Source: Enterocola sp045611845
GTDB taxonomy: Bacteria; Bacteroidota; Bacteroidia; Bacteroidales; Paludibacteraceae
Length of the DNA stretch: 64,000 nucleotides
Assembly: GCA_045611845.1 (NCBI GenBank)
Contig: JAZKXZ010000025.1
Coordinates: 248,001-312,000 of the forward strand
Reading direction: 5' to 3'
The notes under the pieces were generated by a model. That model ran no database searches. It was not told the DNA's origin and worked only from the letters and a program-made list of their open reading frames with translations. This document shows positions 9,290 to 17,364 of this stretch, piece by piece; within the stretch, counting starts at the first letter, position 1, and the number at the start of each line of letters is the position of its first letter. The position numbers and the translations under genes are program-made.

Positions 9290-9679
9290 TTATTTACCTG
9301 TTGTGTTTGCTACGTGTCCCGGATTTGTAATTGAGATATTACCACCGTAGGCACACATTGTTTTACAATTGTCGAGTAGTGCTGGCATATTTGATACCAA
9401 TTCTTTGCCCCCTGGTGCCCATGGTGATACAATCACTGGAATGCAAGGCATAGGTGTTAACACTCCCATAGCTGCAGATGTGGCAGATGCTACCGTAGGA
9501 TTTGCCATAGATTGGCACATGCCAAATGGCATTATGTTCATCATTGGTGCAAAGTCCATTATATTAGCCTTGGGTTTGTTTTGAATCATTGGTCTCAATG
9601 GCACGGTAACCATAAGTGTGGATGGTGCCATTCCGAAACTGCATTTTAGCATTGCTCCCATGCATACATACTTAGCCAT
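9290..9679 (-). CDS. DUF4280 PAAR-like spike-tip protein
   Basis: A 129-residue DUF4280-type protein. This family is the PAAR-like tip that sharpens the VgrG spike and carries cargo in Bacteroidota T6SS and related injection machines. Seen here: the N-terminal YVCMGAMLKCSFG, the NIMDFAPMMNI segment, the FGMCQSMANP stretch, a Pro-Cys-rich middle (PMPCIPV) and a C-terminal MCAYGGNISITNPG. The paired cysteines are those expected to bind the structural metal. Length is normal for the family. It is the first gene of a two-gene minus-strand unit with the RRF-like gene, transcribed from a good promoter at 9718-9725, divergent from the baseplate and conjugation operon. Confidence 0.88.
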   Translation of the reverse strand: MAKYVCMGAMLKCSFGMAPSTLMVTVPLRPMIQNKPKANIMDFAPMMNIMPFGMCQSMANPTVASATSAAMGVLTPMPCIPVIVSPWAPGGKELVSNMPALLDNCKTMCAYGGNISITNPGHVANTTGK

Positions 9680-9717
9680 AACCTTAATTATTAAATACTT
9701 GTGATTAATACTGTGAG

Positions 9718-9725
9718 CAAAGGTA
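9718..9725 (-). promoter_or_regulatory. -7 promoter box for the PAAR and RRF-like operon
   Basis: On the minus strand this reads TACCTTTG, a match to the Bacteroidota -7 consensus TAnnTTTG, about 40 bases before the PAAR start at 9679. Confidence 0.6.
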
Positions 9726-9960
9726 TTTAAAAATCAATGTCGCTATTTTTTTATTGCGTTTAATTAATTAAATTTTAATCTCTTTAGACTTGAAACGTTT
9801 GCAAATTAAAAAATTAACTATTTCTTACATAAAAGCCTGGTTTAAAGGACTTTTGTTTAACAATTTTAATCTTACACTTCTAAAACAATGCTCAAAAATA
9901 AAAATATGTTAGATATGTTAAACATTACTCTTAAAAGGATTTCTCAGTGTAAGTTTTACA
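9726..9960. other. AT-rich divergent intergenic region
   Basis: The gap between the divergent PAAR unit and the E1-led operon is about 310 bases. Apart from the two -7 boxes at its ends I see no gene or structured RNA. One weak inverted repeat, cttacact (9871-9878) and agtgtaag (9946-9953), ends just before the plus-strand promoter and could be an operator; this is speculative. Confidence 0.3.
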
Positions 9961-9968
9961 TACATTTG
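9961..9968 (+). promoter_or_regulatory. -7 promoter box for the E1 and baseplate operon
   Basis: TACATTTG, a full match to TAnnTTTG. Transcription would start near 9975, after the GTG at 9973, so the ATG at 9991 is the sensible start of the first gene, leaving a very short leader. Confidence 0.6.
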
Positions 9969-9990
9969 CCACGTGCTAAAAACAAATGGC

Positions 9991-11187
9991 ATGGTAAAAA
10001 GACATGAAATAGAAACGGTAACGTTACAAGAGTGGGGAACCGATATTTACCCTAAACTTTCTTGGTTTAAACAAAGCAAGGTTGCTTCTGCTCATGTTAT
10101 GGTTGTGGGTTGTGGTGCACTAGGCAACGAGGTAATAAAAAACTTGGCGCTTTTTGGTGTGGGCAATATTGTTTTGGTAGACTTCGATGAAGTTGAATAC
10201 TCAAATCTTACTCGTTCTATTCTTTTTTGTAGTGATGATGCAAAAATGCATCGTTACAAGGTGGAAGCTGCTGCTGAGAGTGTAAAAAGAATCAATCCTA
10301 ATATTAATATGACCACGATAGTGGGCGATATAAGTAATAGTGTAGGACTAGGACTTATTCGTAAAATGAATGTGATAGTGGGCTGTCTAGACAATAGATG
10401 GGCTCGTTATACACTAAATCGCTTGTGTATGCGTGCAGGAGTGCCTTGGGTAGATGGAGGAATCAACGCTCTTGAGGGAGTGGCAAAGGTGTTTATCCCT
10501 GGCAAAAATTGTTATGCTTGCACACTTGAGCCTTCTGCTCTTGCAGAATTGAAGCGCAGTACTTCTTGCGCTGTGGCAATTAAAAGAAATCAAGAAAGTG
10601 GCAGAGTGCCTACTACTCCAGTGGTGGCATCTATTATAGGTGCAGTTCAGGCACAAGAGGCTATGAAACTGATTCATAAAGAAGAACTCCAGAGTGGAGA
10701 ACTTACATCGCTTTGTGGAAAAATGTTTTGCTACGATGGAACTTCTATGACAGTGAGGTTGGTCTCTCACGAGGCTTGGGACGAAGATTGTCCAGTTCAC
10801 GAACATTGGGCGCCAATTACACCTTCTTCACTTACAAATCTAGATACTGTAGATGATGTTTTCACTTGGTTAAAAGAACACTTAACTGTAGAAAATGCAG
10901 AGATAGTTTTAAGAAATCAGGCATTTGTGGATTTTATTGAAGATAGAATTACTGGTGAAAAATACAATGTAATGCTACCGGAGGCTGAGGTGTCTAGTTT
11001 TATAGAAAATGATGAGGTGCTGCGCATCAAACCAATGGGACAGTTCTATCAACATACCATACGTGGTATCAATGAAGATTTTAAATACAAAAACCTAACA
11101 CTAAAACAACTTGGCATTCCAGAGCAAGATGTTATTTATGTGAGAGGGAATAAAGAAGAGTATATAGAGTTAGGAGTTGTCTTATAA
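9991..11187 (+). CDS. E1-like (ThiF/MoeB fold) ubiquitin-like-protein activating enzyme
   Basis: A 398-residue adenylating enzyme that should activate a ubiquitin-like C-terminus with ATP. Numbered from the ATG at 9991, the nucleotide loop is GCGALG (40-45). VDFDEVEYSNLTR (63-75) supplies the conserved Asp and Arg, and CLDN (132-135) the catalytic Asp. The zinc site is C174-x2-C177 paired with C267-x2-H270, with His in place of the usual last Cys. Cys193 in RSTSCA, before a VPTTPVVASIIGAVQAQE helix, is the candidate thioester cysteine. The last 110 or so residues (ending LKQLGIPEQDVIYVRG...) look like a ubiquitin-fold E2-recruiting domain. It is first in an operon with baseplate genes, the Ubl and the E2. 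A MoeB/ThiF biosynthetic enzyme is the alternative, but the neighbours argue against it. Confidence 0.85.
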   Translation: MVKRHEIETVTLQEWGTDIYPKLSWFKQSKVASAHVMVVGCGALGNEVIKNLALFGVGNIVLVDFDEVEYSNLTRSILFCSDDAKMHRYKVEAAAESVKRINPNINMTTIVGDISNSVGLGLIRKMNVIVGCLDNRWARYTLNRLCMRAGVPWVDGGINALEGVAKVFIPGKNCYACTLEPSALAELKRSTSCAVAIKRNQESGRVPTTPVVASIIGAVQAQEAMKLIHKEELQSGELTSLCGKMFCYDGTSMTVRLVSHEAWDEDCPVHEHWAPITPSSLTNLDTVDDVFTWLKEHLTVENAEIVLRNQAFVDFIEDRITGEKYNVMLPEAEVSSFIENDEVLRIKPMGQFYQHTIRGINEDFKYKNLTLKQLGIPEQDVIYVRGNKEEYIELGVVL

Positions 11188-11190
11188 AAA

Positions 11191-11976
11191 ATGAACACAA
11201 AATCAAACATATCAGAATTGAGGGCAGAGGTGCTACTAAATCACTTATATCCAGAGCAAACAGATAACTGGATAGTAAGGGATAAAGGTACTTTTTATCG
11301 TAATTATAGTAGCGATATTTTGCAATTAGATGAAAAACTATCTCAAGTTTCTCTTTCACGTGATGGTTTGTTGCGTTTGCTTCCTCAGGGATTGATAAGT
11401 GCAGAAGATGACCTTAGAGGCAAAGATTTTCCAACAAAATATGAGGAACTTACTCGTCGCAAAAACAACTTAGAAGAACTTTTTGTTCCATTCGATTCTT
11501 GGCGTTTTAGAGATGCAGTAAGAGATGAAGAGGATTTAGCAGACCTACTTGCAAATAAGCTAAATATCTTACTTAAAACATATTACGGAGTAGATATAGA
11601 GGCGGAGCAAAATCCAGATGTGAGAGAACTGATGAAAATGTTGCCTTTAGCAAGTAGTATTCGTGGCAATTATCACAAGATAGGTGATATACTAATGGTC
11701 ATTTTAAAACATAGAGTTACTACTCACATTTCTTGCTACAATTGGAGCGACAAATCTATTGATACACAACCAATGGTAAGTTACAAGGTTTGGATTTCTA
11801 AACTTACAAAAGAAGAATATATCAACCTTGAAAAAAATATAGAAGACTTGGTAAGTTTTATTGTTGAATGGTTTATCCCTTTTGATACACGTTGTGTAAT
11901 AGAACTTAAAACCGAAGAAAAAGCTTCGTTAAACCACACAATGCTTCTAAACTATAATACAAAGTTGAGTTTATAA
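11191..11976 (+). CDS. TssG-like baseplate wedge protein
   Basis: A 261-residue cytoplasmic protein starting 3 bases after the E1-like gene. It has no signal peptide or membrane segment. The LSRDGLLRLLPQGL stretch (about 54-67) and the place beside TssK, TssE and TssF genes match the short TssG-like wedge proteins of Bacteroidota T6SS. In canonical systems one TssG and two TssF form the wedge that attaches TssK and TssE. Sequence similarity to proteobacterial TssG is not obvious, so the assignment rests mainly on order and size. Close spacing suggests co-translation with the E1-like gene. Confidence 0.6.
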   Translation: MNTKSNISELRAEVLLNHLYPEQTDNWIVRDKGTFYRNYSSDILQLDEKLSQVSLSRDGLLRLLPQGLISAEDDLRGKDFPTKYEELTRRKNNLEELFVPFDSWRFRDAVRDEEDLADLLANKLNILLKTYYGVDIEAEQNPDVRELMKMLPLASSIRGNYHKIGDILMVILKHRVTTHISCYNWSDKSIDTQPMVSYKVWISKLTKEEYINLEKNIEDLVSFIVEWFIPFDTRCVIELKTEEKASLNHTMLLNYNTKLSL

Positions 11977-11997
11977 ATTTTCTAAATACAGAATAAG

Positions 11998-13140
11998 ATG
12001 AATGTAAATGCAAAAATAGATTGGCATGCCGGAATGGAGCTTACTGCTCAAACATTTATCGAATTAGACAAATGCTTAGAAAGAAATAGGCAAATAACAA
12101 ACACAGTAGCATGTGGAAATCATTTTGGAGTCCTTCCTACTACTACATTTTCTTGCAAAGGTGTGTTTGTAAAAAAGACATTGGAGATAACTCCACTTTC
12201 ATTTATGGCACTTATGCCATCTGGTGACCTACTTCATGTAGATGAAAATGTGGTGGTTGATATTCCTATTTTGTATGGAAAGGAATATTATTTAGGTTGC
12301 AAGCAAGGTGATAAAACCCGTAGTTTCGACAAAGAACAAGTGCCTTTTGTATCTCCAGTGGCAGAATGTAGTATTTACACTTTCGAAGATTTGGCGTCTG
12401 CTCAGGTGTTCCCTTTAATGAAATTTAAAGTGAACGAGGGTGTTTTCTCTGTAGATAAAGATTATATACCTCCATTTTTAACCTTAGCTTTAGATACACG
12501 TTTTCAAGACTATATAAACACTTTTGCTTCAAAAATTTCTGTTTTAGCAAAACATAAAAATCTAGAATCAGGAGAGGCGAAACGTTGCTTTCTACGTTAT
12601 GCAAATGTACTTAAAAACTACAGCACTACACATAGAGTTCAACATTTTATAGAACTACTACAAGAAATAGCAGCTGCTGTAGAATTTTATATAGTTCAAG
12701 TATTTACAGAGCATGTAATTGAACAAAAGAGTTATTCTCCATACGATATAGTATCTTACCTAACATGGCTAGATGGATATTTACATGGTGCTGCCACAAT
12801 TCTAGATGGAGTTGTGCTAGAAGACAAATCAATAGACTTCGATGCTCTAAAACTACAGGTTAAAGAAGAAATTTACGAAAAAGTTTATCCAGAACTTAAA
12901 GAGGCGTTGTACAATGAATTGCACGAAGAACTTAAGAAAGAAATTTGGGATGAGCTATATTCTTCACTTTCAGATTACATCAATGGTAATTTCAGAAAAG
13001 AAATCTTTGAATTGTTAGAAGGAAGGCTTTCAGAAGAACTATACGAAAAATTGTATAAGACCTTGTACGATGGATTATACAATGCTCTATACGTGCCTGC
13101 TCCGGTAGAGGAAGAAGAAGAGTTTTTACCTTTAATTTAA
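11998..13140 (+). CDS. TssK-like baseplate protein with a repetitive helical tail
   Basis: A 380-residue protein with the N-terminal pattern of TssK proteins from Bacteroidota (IDWHAGMELTAQTFIELDK) and a beta-rich first half. TssK trimers link the wedge to the membrane complex. From about residue 285 to 368 the protein becomes a run of amphipathic units of the type Y-x-x-L-Y-x-x-L/E-E-L (EEIYEKVYPELKEALYNEL, EELYEKLYKTLYDGLYNAL), followed by a PVEEEEEF tail. Canonical TssK instead ends in a compact domain that contacts the membrane complex, so the repeated helix may be the docking surface for this system's unusual envelope proteins. It sits 21 bases after the TssG-like gene. Confidence 0.7.
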   Translation: MNVNAKIDWHAGMELTAQTFIELDKCLERNRQITNTVACGNHFGVLPTTTFSCKGVFVKKTLEITPLSFMALMPSGDLLHVDENVVVDIPILYGKEYYLGCKQGDKTRSFDKEQVPFVSPVAECSIYTFEDLASAQVFPLMKFKVNEGVFSVDKDYIPPFLTLALDTRFQDYINTFASKISVLAKHKNLESGEAKRCFLRYANVLKNYSTTHRVQHFIELLQEIAAAVEFYIVQVFTEHVIEQKSYSPYDIVSYLTWLDGYLHGAATILDGVVLEDKSIDFDALKLQVKEEIYEKVYPELKEALYNELHEELKKEIWDELYSSLSDYINGNFRKEIFELLEGRLSEELYEKLYKTLYDGLYNALYVPAPVEEEEEFLPLI

Positions 13141-13145
13141 AGCTT

Positions 13146-13583
13146 ATGATTACTCGTATTCCACTACAAATAAACTCAGGTGTTTTAGCCACTTATACAG
13201 ATGTAAAAGAATCTATTGATGCACATGTAGAGTTGCTACTCACCACACCAGTAGGTAGTTGTGTCTCTGATCCAAACTTTGGTTTTATCTTAAATAATCT
13301 ACGTTTCGAGATATTTAACGAAAACGAAGGTGTGGTGTTGAATGCAGACGAAGACCCTTCTGAACTATACGAGAAAAAGGTGTCTGGTTCTTCTAGAAAT
13401 GTAAACACTTTTGCTATAGAACTTAAACAACTCATTGAACATTACGAACCAAGACTAGAAGATGTGCTTGTTACAATGTCATATGTGAGAGAGCATCGCA
13501 AAATTTACATAACTATTAAAGGTGTTATCATAGAAACACAAACAAATTATCAGTATCAAACTTCTATTAGAATTTGGCAATAG
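13146..13583 (+). CDS. TssE (gp25/GPW-like) baseplate protein
   Basis: A 145-residue protein of the gp25/GPW lysozyme-like fold family, which seeds sheath polymerisation on the baseplate. Recognisable are the early helix SIDAHVELLLTTPVGSCVSDP, then FGFILNNLRFEIFN, the later helix FAIELKQLIEHYEPRLEDV and two closing strands. Length fits TssE (130-160 residues). It lies 5 bases after TssK and 3 bases before TssF, the normal baseplate order. Confidence 0.88.
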   Translation: MITRIPLQINSGVLATYTDVKESIDAHVELLLTTPVGSCVSDPNFGFILNNLRFEIFNENEGVVLNADEDPSELYEKKVSGSSRNVNTFAIELKQLIEHYEPRLEDVLVTMSYVREHRKIYITIKGVIIETQTNYQYQTSIRIWQ

Positions 13584-13586
13584 ATT

Positions 13587-15281
13587 ATGAGAAAAAAAAT
13601 ATTTGCTACAGGAGAGATGGCTAAAGAGCTTCAAAAAGAAGCTATGGCTATTTGGCGCATGGGAAGTAATGAGGAGAACTTTGAGGGAATGGAAAATGAC
13701 CCTGTGGTCTCATTACTTATGACAGCTTTGGCGTATCAAGAATATACAGCTGATAATGAACTTTCTCGACTAAAAAATGAGGTACTAGAAGACTTCTCTC
13801 GTATGCTTATCCCATACGAATTATGTCATGCGAAACCTGCAAGTGTGTTGGTGCGAACAAACACAGAAGACCAAGTAAATAAGGTGTCGCTTCATTCTGG
13901 AATGTCATTTACGCTTAGTGAAAATAAATTCAATTTTATGCCACTTCTAGATACCACAGTTTACAATGCAAAACTAGACTCAGTGGTGCGACTAGATGCT
14001 CGTAGATGGAAGGTGAGCATAAACTTCAAAGAAGAAATTTCTTCTCTAGAGGGTTTCTCATTCCTTGTTGATAATCACAACTTTAAAGACCTAAACATTA
14101 GCCTCGGAGGTAAACGTATTTCTCTTATAAAACCTTGGCACTATGCAAATTTGCCACTTTCTAAGTGTTTTTCTATAGATTCAATGCTATACAATGAAAC
14201 CTTGGCATTTGATGCATCTACCACTTGGTTCGACTTATTCTCTGAGCAAAATAAACGTATGTTTGTGGTTGAAAAATATACCTCAGAAGAAATTTTTACT
14301 TGCCCAGTGGATAAGATAGATTTAGTTTTTGAATTTGTGGGAATAACAGATGATTTTGTGTTTGATAAATCTCAACTAATCATAAACACAGTTCTACTTG
14401 TAAATACAAGTTTAAAAAATGCTACACTGTCTGTAAACAATCCTATTGTGCGTATTGCCGACGAAGAAGAAAATGCATCAGAAAAATTTTTGCATTTAAT
14501 GCGTCCTTCTTCTGAACAAATGTATAAAAACATTTCTTTCACTCTTCGTCGTTCTGCAATAGAGCGTTTCAATGTGGATAGTTTATTAAGACTTCTACAC
14601 TGCCTAATAGACAAATATTCTACAGACTACTACGCATTTATGCAGATAGACAGACTAAAAAATGGTTTAGAAGTAAATCGTTTATATCAATGGCTTGTAA
14701 ATCTAGCAAAATACCTAGAAGAATCACCAATGTCTGTCTCTTCTGGTGTGTATTTGTTACTTAAAAAAGGAAAAGATAGTTTGCTTGAAGACGAAAGTCT
14801 CACACTACAATACCTTATCACTCAAGGTGCTATGATAAACCCATATTTAAGTACACGTGCGCAGTTCAATGTGCCAGTAGGCATCTCAATGCAAAAAACT
14901 AGCGTGGTGGCAGAGCCTGTTTTAGGCTTGGATGAAGTAGTTGGAGTGGATGTTCAAAACTCAATGTCTAGATATTATATGGTCACAAACAACAGACTTG
15001 TTACACCTGCCGATATCAAGATTTTCTGTTACAACGAGCTCCTAAGAAGATACAATATAGATTCTAGTATTATTCGCAATATAGTGGTGACAAATGCAAT
15101 TCATTCAGAAAGAGGTCATTGTGGTTTTGAAACCAAAGTAGAAATACTTATTATAGATGATGTATTTGTCAAACGTAGTTTGGCAGGAAAAATAAACGAA
15201 GTAGAACTTATTCTACAAAAAATGATAGAGGTTCGTAGTTCTTTCGCCTATCCAGTTCAAGTGAATATTCGTATTGTTTAA
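13587..15281 (+). CDS. TssF-like baseplate protein
   Basis: A 564-residue TssF-family baseplate wedge subunit. The N-terminal half has the family helix DPVVSLLMTALAYQEYTADNELSRLKNEVLEDFSRMLIPYEL, given here by position (residues 38-79), followed by HAKPASVLVRTN, the usual switch to the beta domain. No membrane segment. It follows TssE by 3 bases, and its stop is 16 bases before the ubiquitin-like gene. The conserved TssE-TssF pair makes this one of the surest structural calls in the cluster and places the conjugation genes inside the machine's own operon. Confidence 0.88.
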   Translation: MRKKIFATGEMAKELQKEAMAIWRMGSNEENFEGMENDPVVSLLMTALAYQEYTADNELSRLKNEVLEDFSRMLIPYELCHAKPASVLVRTNTEDQVNKVSLHSGMSFTLSENKFNFMPLLDTTVYNAKLDSVVRLDARRWKVSINFKEEISSLEGFSFLVDNHNFKDLNISLGGKRISLIKPWHYANLPLSKCFSIDSMLYNETLAFDASTTWFDLFSEQNKRMFVVEKYTSEEIFTCPVDKIDLVFEFVGITDDFVFDKSQLIINTVLLVNTSLKNATLSVNNPIVRIADEEENASEKFLHLMRPSSEQMYKNISFTLRRSAIERFNVDSLLRLLHCLIDKYSTDYYAFMQIDRLKNGLEVNRLYQWLVNLAKYLEESPMSVSSGVYLLLKKGKDSLLEDESLTLQYLITQGAMINPYLSTRAQFNVPVGISMQKTSVVAEPVLGLDEVVGVDVQNSMSRYYMVTNNRLVTPADIKIFCYNELLRRYNIDSSIIRNIVVTNAIHSERGHCGFETKVEILIIDDVFVKRSLAGKINEVELILQKMIEVRSSFAYPVQVNIRIV

Positions 15282-15297
15282 TATAAAATTTAAGATT

Positions 15298-15615
15298 ATG
15301 GAAGAATTTCTCTTAAACATAGTTTATAAAAACAAGAAGGTACGCTTTCGCATTGTAAATCCAGAAGCACCTCTTAGTACGTTAATGAGCAACCTACGCC
15401 ATGCCATAGGTAAAGATGGAAGACTTATTTTCGATTTCCCATCTGTAGATAATACAGGTGCTCCACTAGATTATTTCTTTGGAAAAGAAGACGCTGAGAT
15501 AAATGAAATTAGAGTTTTACGTCCAAGAGTAGGTAAAGTGGATCAAACTTTAGCCGACTATAGCATCAAAAATGGCGATACAGTATATTTAATTCCAGAC
15601 CCATTCCCAGGATAG
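15298..15615 (+). CDS. Ubiquitin-like beta-grasp protein with C-terminal glycine
   Basis: A 105-residue protein from the ATG at 15298; the upstream TTG overlaps tssF and is unlikely. It opens with two strands (EEFLLNIVYKNKKVRFRI), as in beta-grasp proteins, has a helix near PLSTLMSNLRHAIGK, and ends DQTLADYSIKNGDTVYLIP followed by DPFPG. The last part lines up with ubiquitin TLSDYNIQKESTLHLV before its LRGG tail. Gly105 is the final residue, so the protein is ready for adenylation without proteolytic trimming. A loop of about 25 residues (VDNTGAPLDYFFGKEDAEI) is inserted before the last strands. It is 2 bases from the E2-like gene and downstream of an E1-like gene. YukD-like proteins are an alternative fold relative but do not explain the terminal Gly and these neighbours. 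Confidence 0.8.
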   Translation: MEEFLLNIVYKNKKVRFRIVNPEAPLSTLMSNLRHAIGKDGRLIFDFPSVDNTGAPLDYFFGKEDAEINEIRVLRPRVGKVDQTLADYSIKNGDTVYLIPDPFPG

Positions 15616-15617
15616 TT

Positions 15618-16178
15618 ATGAAAGAGTTAACTGGACGAAATAGACGATTGCAACACGAATGGAAAACCTTAGAAAAAAGGCTAGCCTCAAGGTCTGATAT
15701 AGACTTTTCCATTTCAAAACTAAATGCACAAGGTATGCCAATTGGCTATGAAGTAACATATCATGTGAAGTCTATTTGTGGAGTTACAAACATAGAAAAC
15801 TTAGACAAACCAGGCATTGATAATGAACCAATATTTGCAGACCAATTTAAAATGCAAATAGAAATACCAGAAGATTATCCTTGTATAGATGCCATACCAG
15901 AGTTTTGCTTCAAAACAAAAGATTCAGAAGGCAATTCAATACCTCACCCTTGGCACCCAAATATTAGATATTTTGGAGAAATGGCAGGTAGAGTTTGTTT
16001 AAATGCACCAGATAGTTATATGGATTTGGTATGGTATGTAGAGCGAGTGGCTCTATATCTAAGATACGAACTATATCATGCCAAACAAGAGCCTCCTTAT
16101 CCAGAAGATATTACTGTGGCACGTTGGGTACTTCGCCAGGGAGAACCAATGAGGTGGATATTTTTTAATCAAAAATAA
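15618..16178 (+). CDS. E2-like ubiquitin-conjugating enzyme (UBC fold)
   Basis: A 186-residue UBC-fold protein. Its start sits 2 bases after the Ubl stop. It shows the E2 signature in order: an N-terminal helix (RNRRLQHEWKTLEKRL), strands with FKMQIEIPEDYP (78-88), the motif H113-P114-N115, then GRVCLN with Cys127 as the thioester residue, followed by a helix (LVWYVERVALYLRYEL) and PPYPEDITVARW. Human-type E2s have HPN and Cys 8 residues apart; here the loop is about 4 residues longer. All the residues needed to take a Ubl from an E1 and pass it on are present. Cytoplasmic. The closest known bacterial parallels are E2-like proteins of anti-phage operons (CBASS, Bil), but here it is embedded in a secretion operon. 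Confidence 0.87.
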   Translation: MKELTGRNRRLQHEWKTLEKRLASRSDIDFSISKLNAQGMPIGYEVTYHVKSICGVTNIENLDKPGIDNEPIFADQFKMQIEIPEDYPCIDAIPEFCFKTKDSEGNSIPHPWHPNIRYFGEMAGRVCLNAPDSYMDLVWYVERVALYLRYELYHAKQEPPYPEDITVARWVLRQGEPMRWIFFNQK

Positions 16179-16185
16179 TAAAGTG

Positions 16186-17364
16186 ATGAATAAAGCTGTT
16201 TGTAAATTAGTTTGTTATGTAGCACTACTATTTGTAGCAGTGCCAGCGCAGGCAGGTAGTAAGAAAGAAGCAAACTTGCCAGAACAAATTAAACAAGTAA
16301 TTACTGTATCTCAAAAAACTCCTTATATAGATACCATATCTACCAAAGAAAATGTGAAAGGTATGAACGTGATTCTTAAAATGGAGTTTGATGAGCCAAA
16401 TAATGTATTAACTGTGAGTTTAAAATCTGCTCATTACTTATTTGGATTTAAAAATAACTCACGTTACAAACATGTGATAAGAAACAAAAGACTATCGCTT
16501 AAAAGATTTCCATACAAGGTGGTATCTGAACCAGATATGACCTATAGATTGTCTAAAAATGTAAGAAACAATATTCCAGGTTGGAACTATCAACATACAT
16601 TTGCTTCATGGGTATCTACCACAGGTTTACACCCACAAACTTCAGACTATGAGATGGTTACAGAGAATTTCCAACAAAAGTTTGACATTGTAGGCGATAC
16701 CACTATTACAGTTACTTTAGGCGATATTATGATGATGGAGCGTTCGGTATCTAAGAAAAATCGTTACGACCTTACTTTCTATACCAACCTAAACAAATCA
16801 TATGTGGTAAATATTAATCGCAATCCGTGTTTAGGTAAGGAAGCAGAACTAGATTCTACCCAAACTTTGTTGGATGAAATTAAAGAAAACTATACATCAC
16901 TAGCAAGTAAATACCCAAATGTTGAGAATCTTACACAAGAAACTCTTTTAGCTTTAGAAGAGGTGAGGGTGAAACTTGAAACTAAATACAAAAAGAAAGA
17001 AACTACAAATGAATGCCCAGCCATAGCATCTATGCTAGAAAACTATAATACATACGTGGATTCTATAGCAAAACTAGCAGACGTAAAAGCTGAATTTGCT
17101 CATAAAAGACCAAGACTTTCAATGCCGGCAGACCAACTATTAGCAGTGGCTCGTATGGTAGATGCCAATGTGGCTTTATGGCTAGTGTCAAATGACGTGG
17201 TAGAAAAAGCCGATTTAGTTAAGCGAAACAGAAAACTTATTGATGATATAAATAAGAAAATATCTAATAAAATGAGAATGGATACAGAGCAAACCAAAGC
17301 TTACGCAGTATTCAAAAAAGCAGAAAGATACTTCAACGAAACTTGTCAAAACAAAAAGAAATGA
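16186..17364 (+). CDS. Periplasmic protein of the injection system
   Basis: A 392-residue protein starting at the ATG at 16186 (a GTG one codon earlier is less likely). It has a clear signal peptide (CKLVCYVALLFVAVPAQAG) and no other membrane segment, so it should be periplasmic or outer-membrane associated. The middle is beta-rich and the last 170 residues are helical with coiled-coil character (LDEIKENYTSLASKYPN, VRVKLETKYKKKE). I do not recognise the family. Its place after the baseplate genes and just before two membrane proteins suggests a part of the envelope complex, in the role TssP or TssR plays in Bacteroidota T6SS. Its stop overlaps the next start by 4 bases (ATGA). Confidence 0.6.
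   Translation: MNKAVCKLVCYVALLFVAVPAQAGSKKEANLPEQIKQVITVSQKTPYIDTISTKENVKGMNVILKMEFDEPNNVLTVSLKSAHYLFGFKNNSRYKHVIRNKRLSLKRFPYKVVSEPDMTYRLSKNVRNNIPGWNYQHTFASWVSTTGLHPQTSDYEMVTENFQQKFDIVGDTTITVTLGDIMMMERSVSKKNRYDLTFYTNLNKSYVVNINRNPCLGKEAELDSTQTLLDEIKENYTSLASKYPNVENLTQETLLALEEVRVKLETKYKKKETTNECPAIASMLENYNTYVDSIAKLADVKAEFAHKRPRLSMPADQLLAVARMVDANVALWLVSNDVVEKADLVKRNRKLIDDINKKISNKMRMDTEQTKAYAVFKKAERYFNETCQNKKK

Noticed and set aside
9871..9953. Inverted repeat cttacact/agtgtaag as an operator
   Set aside because: Arms of 8 bases 67 apart are expected by chance in AT-rich DNA; kept only as a remark.
9973..9990. GTG start for the E1-like gene
   Set aside because: It lies before the expected transcription start from the -7 box at 9961-9968; the ATG at 9991 is better.
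10414..10806. 130-codon minus-strand frame inside the E1-like gene
   Set aside because: Antisense shadow, rich in Cys, His and Ser as expected from the complement.
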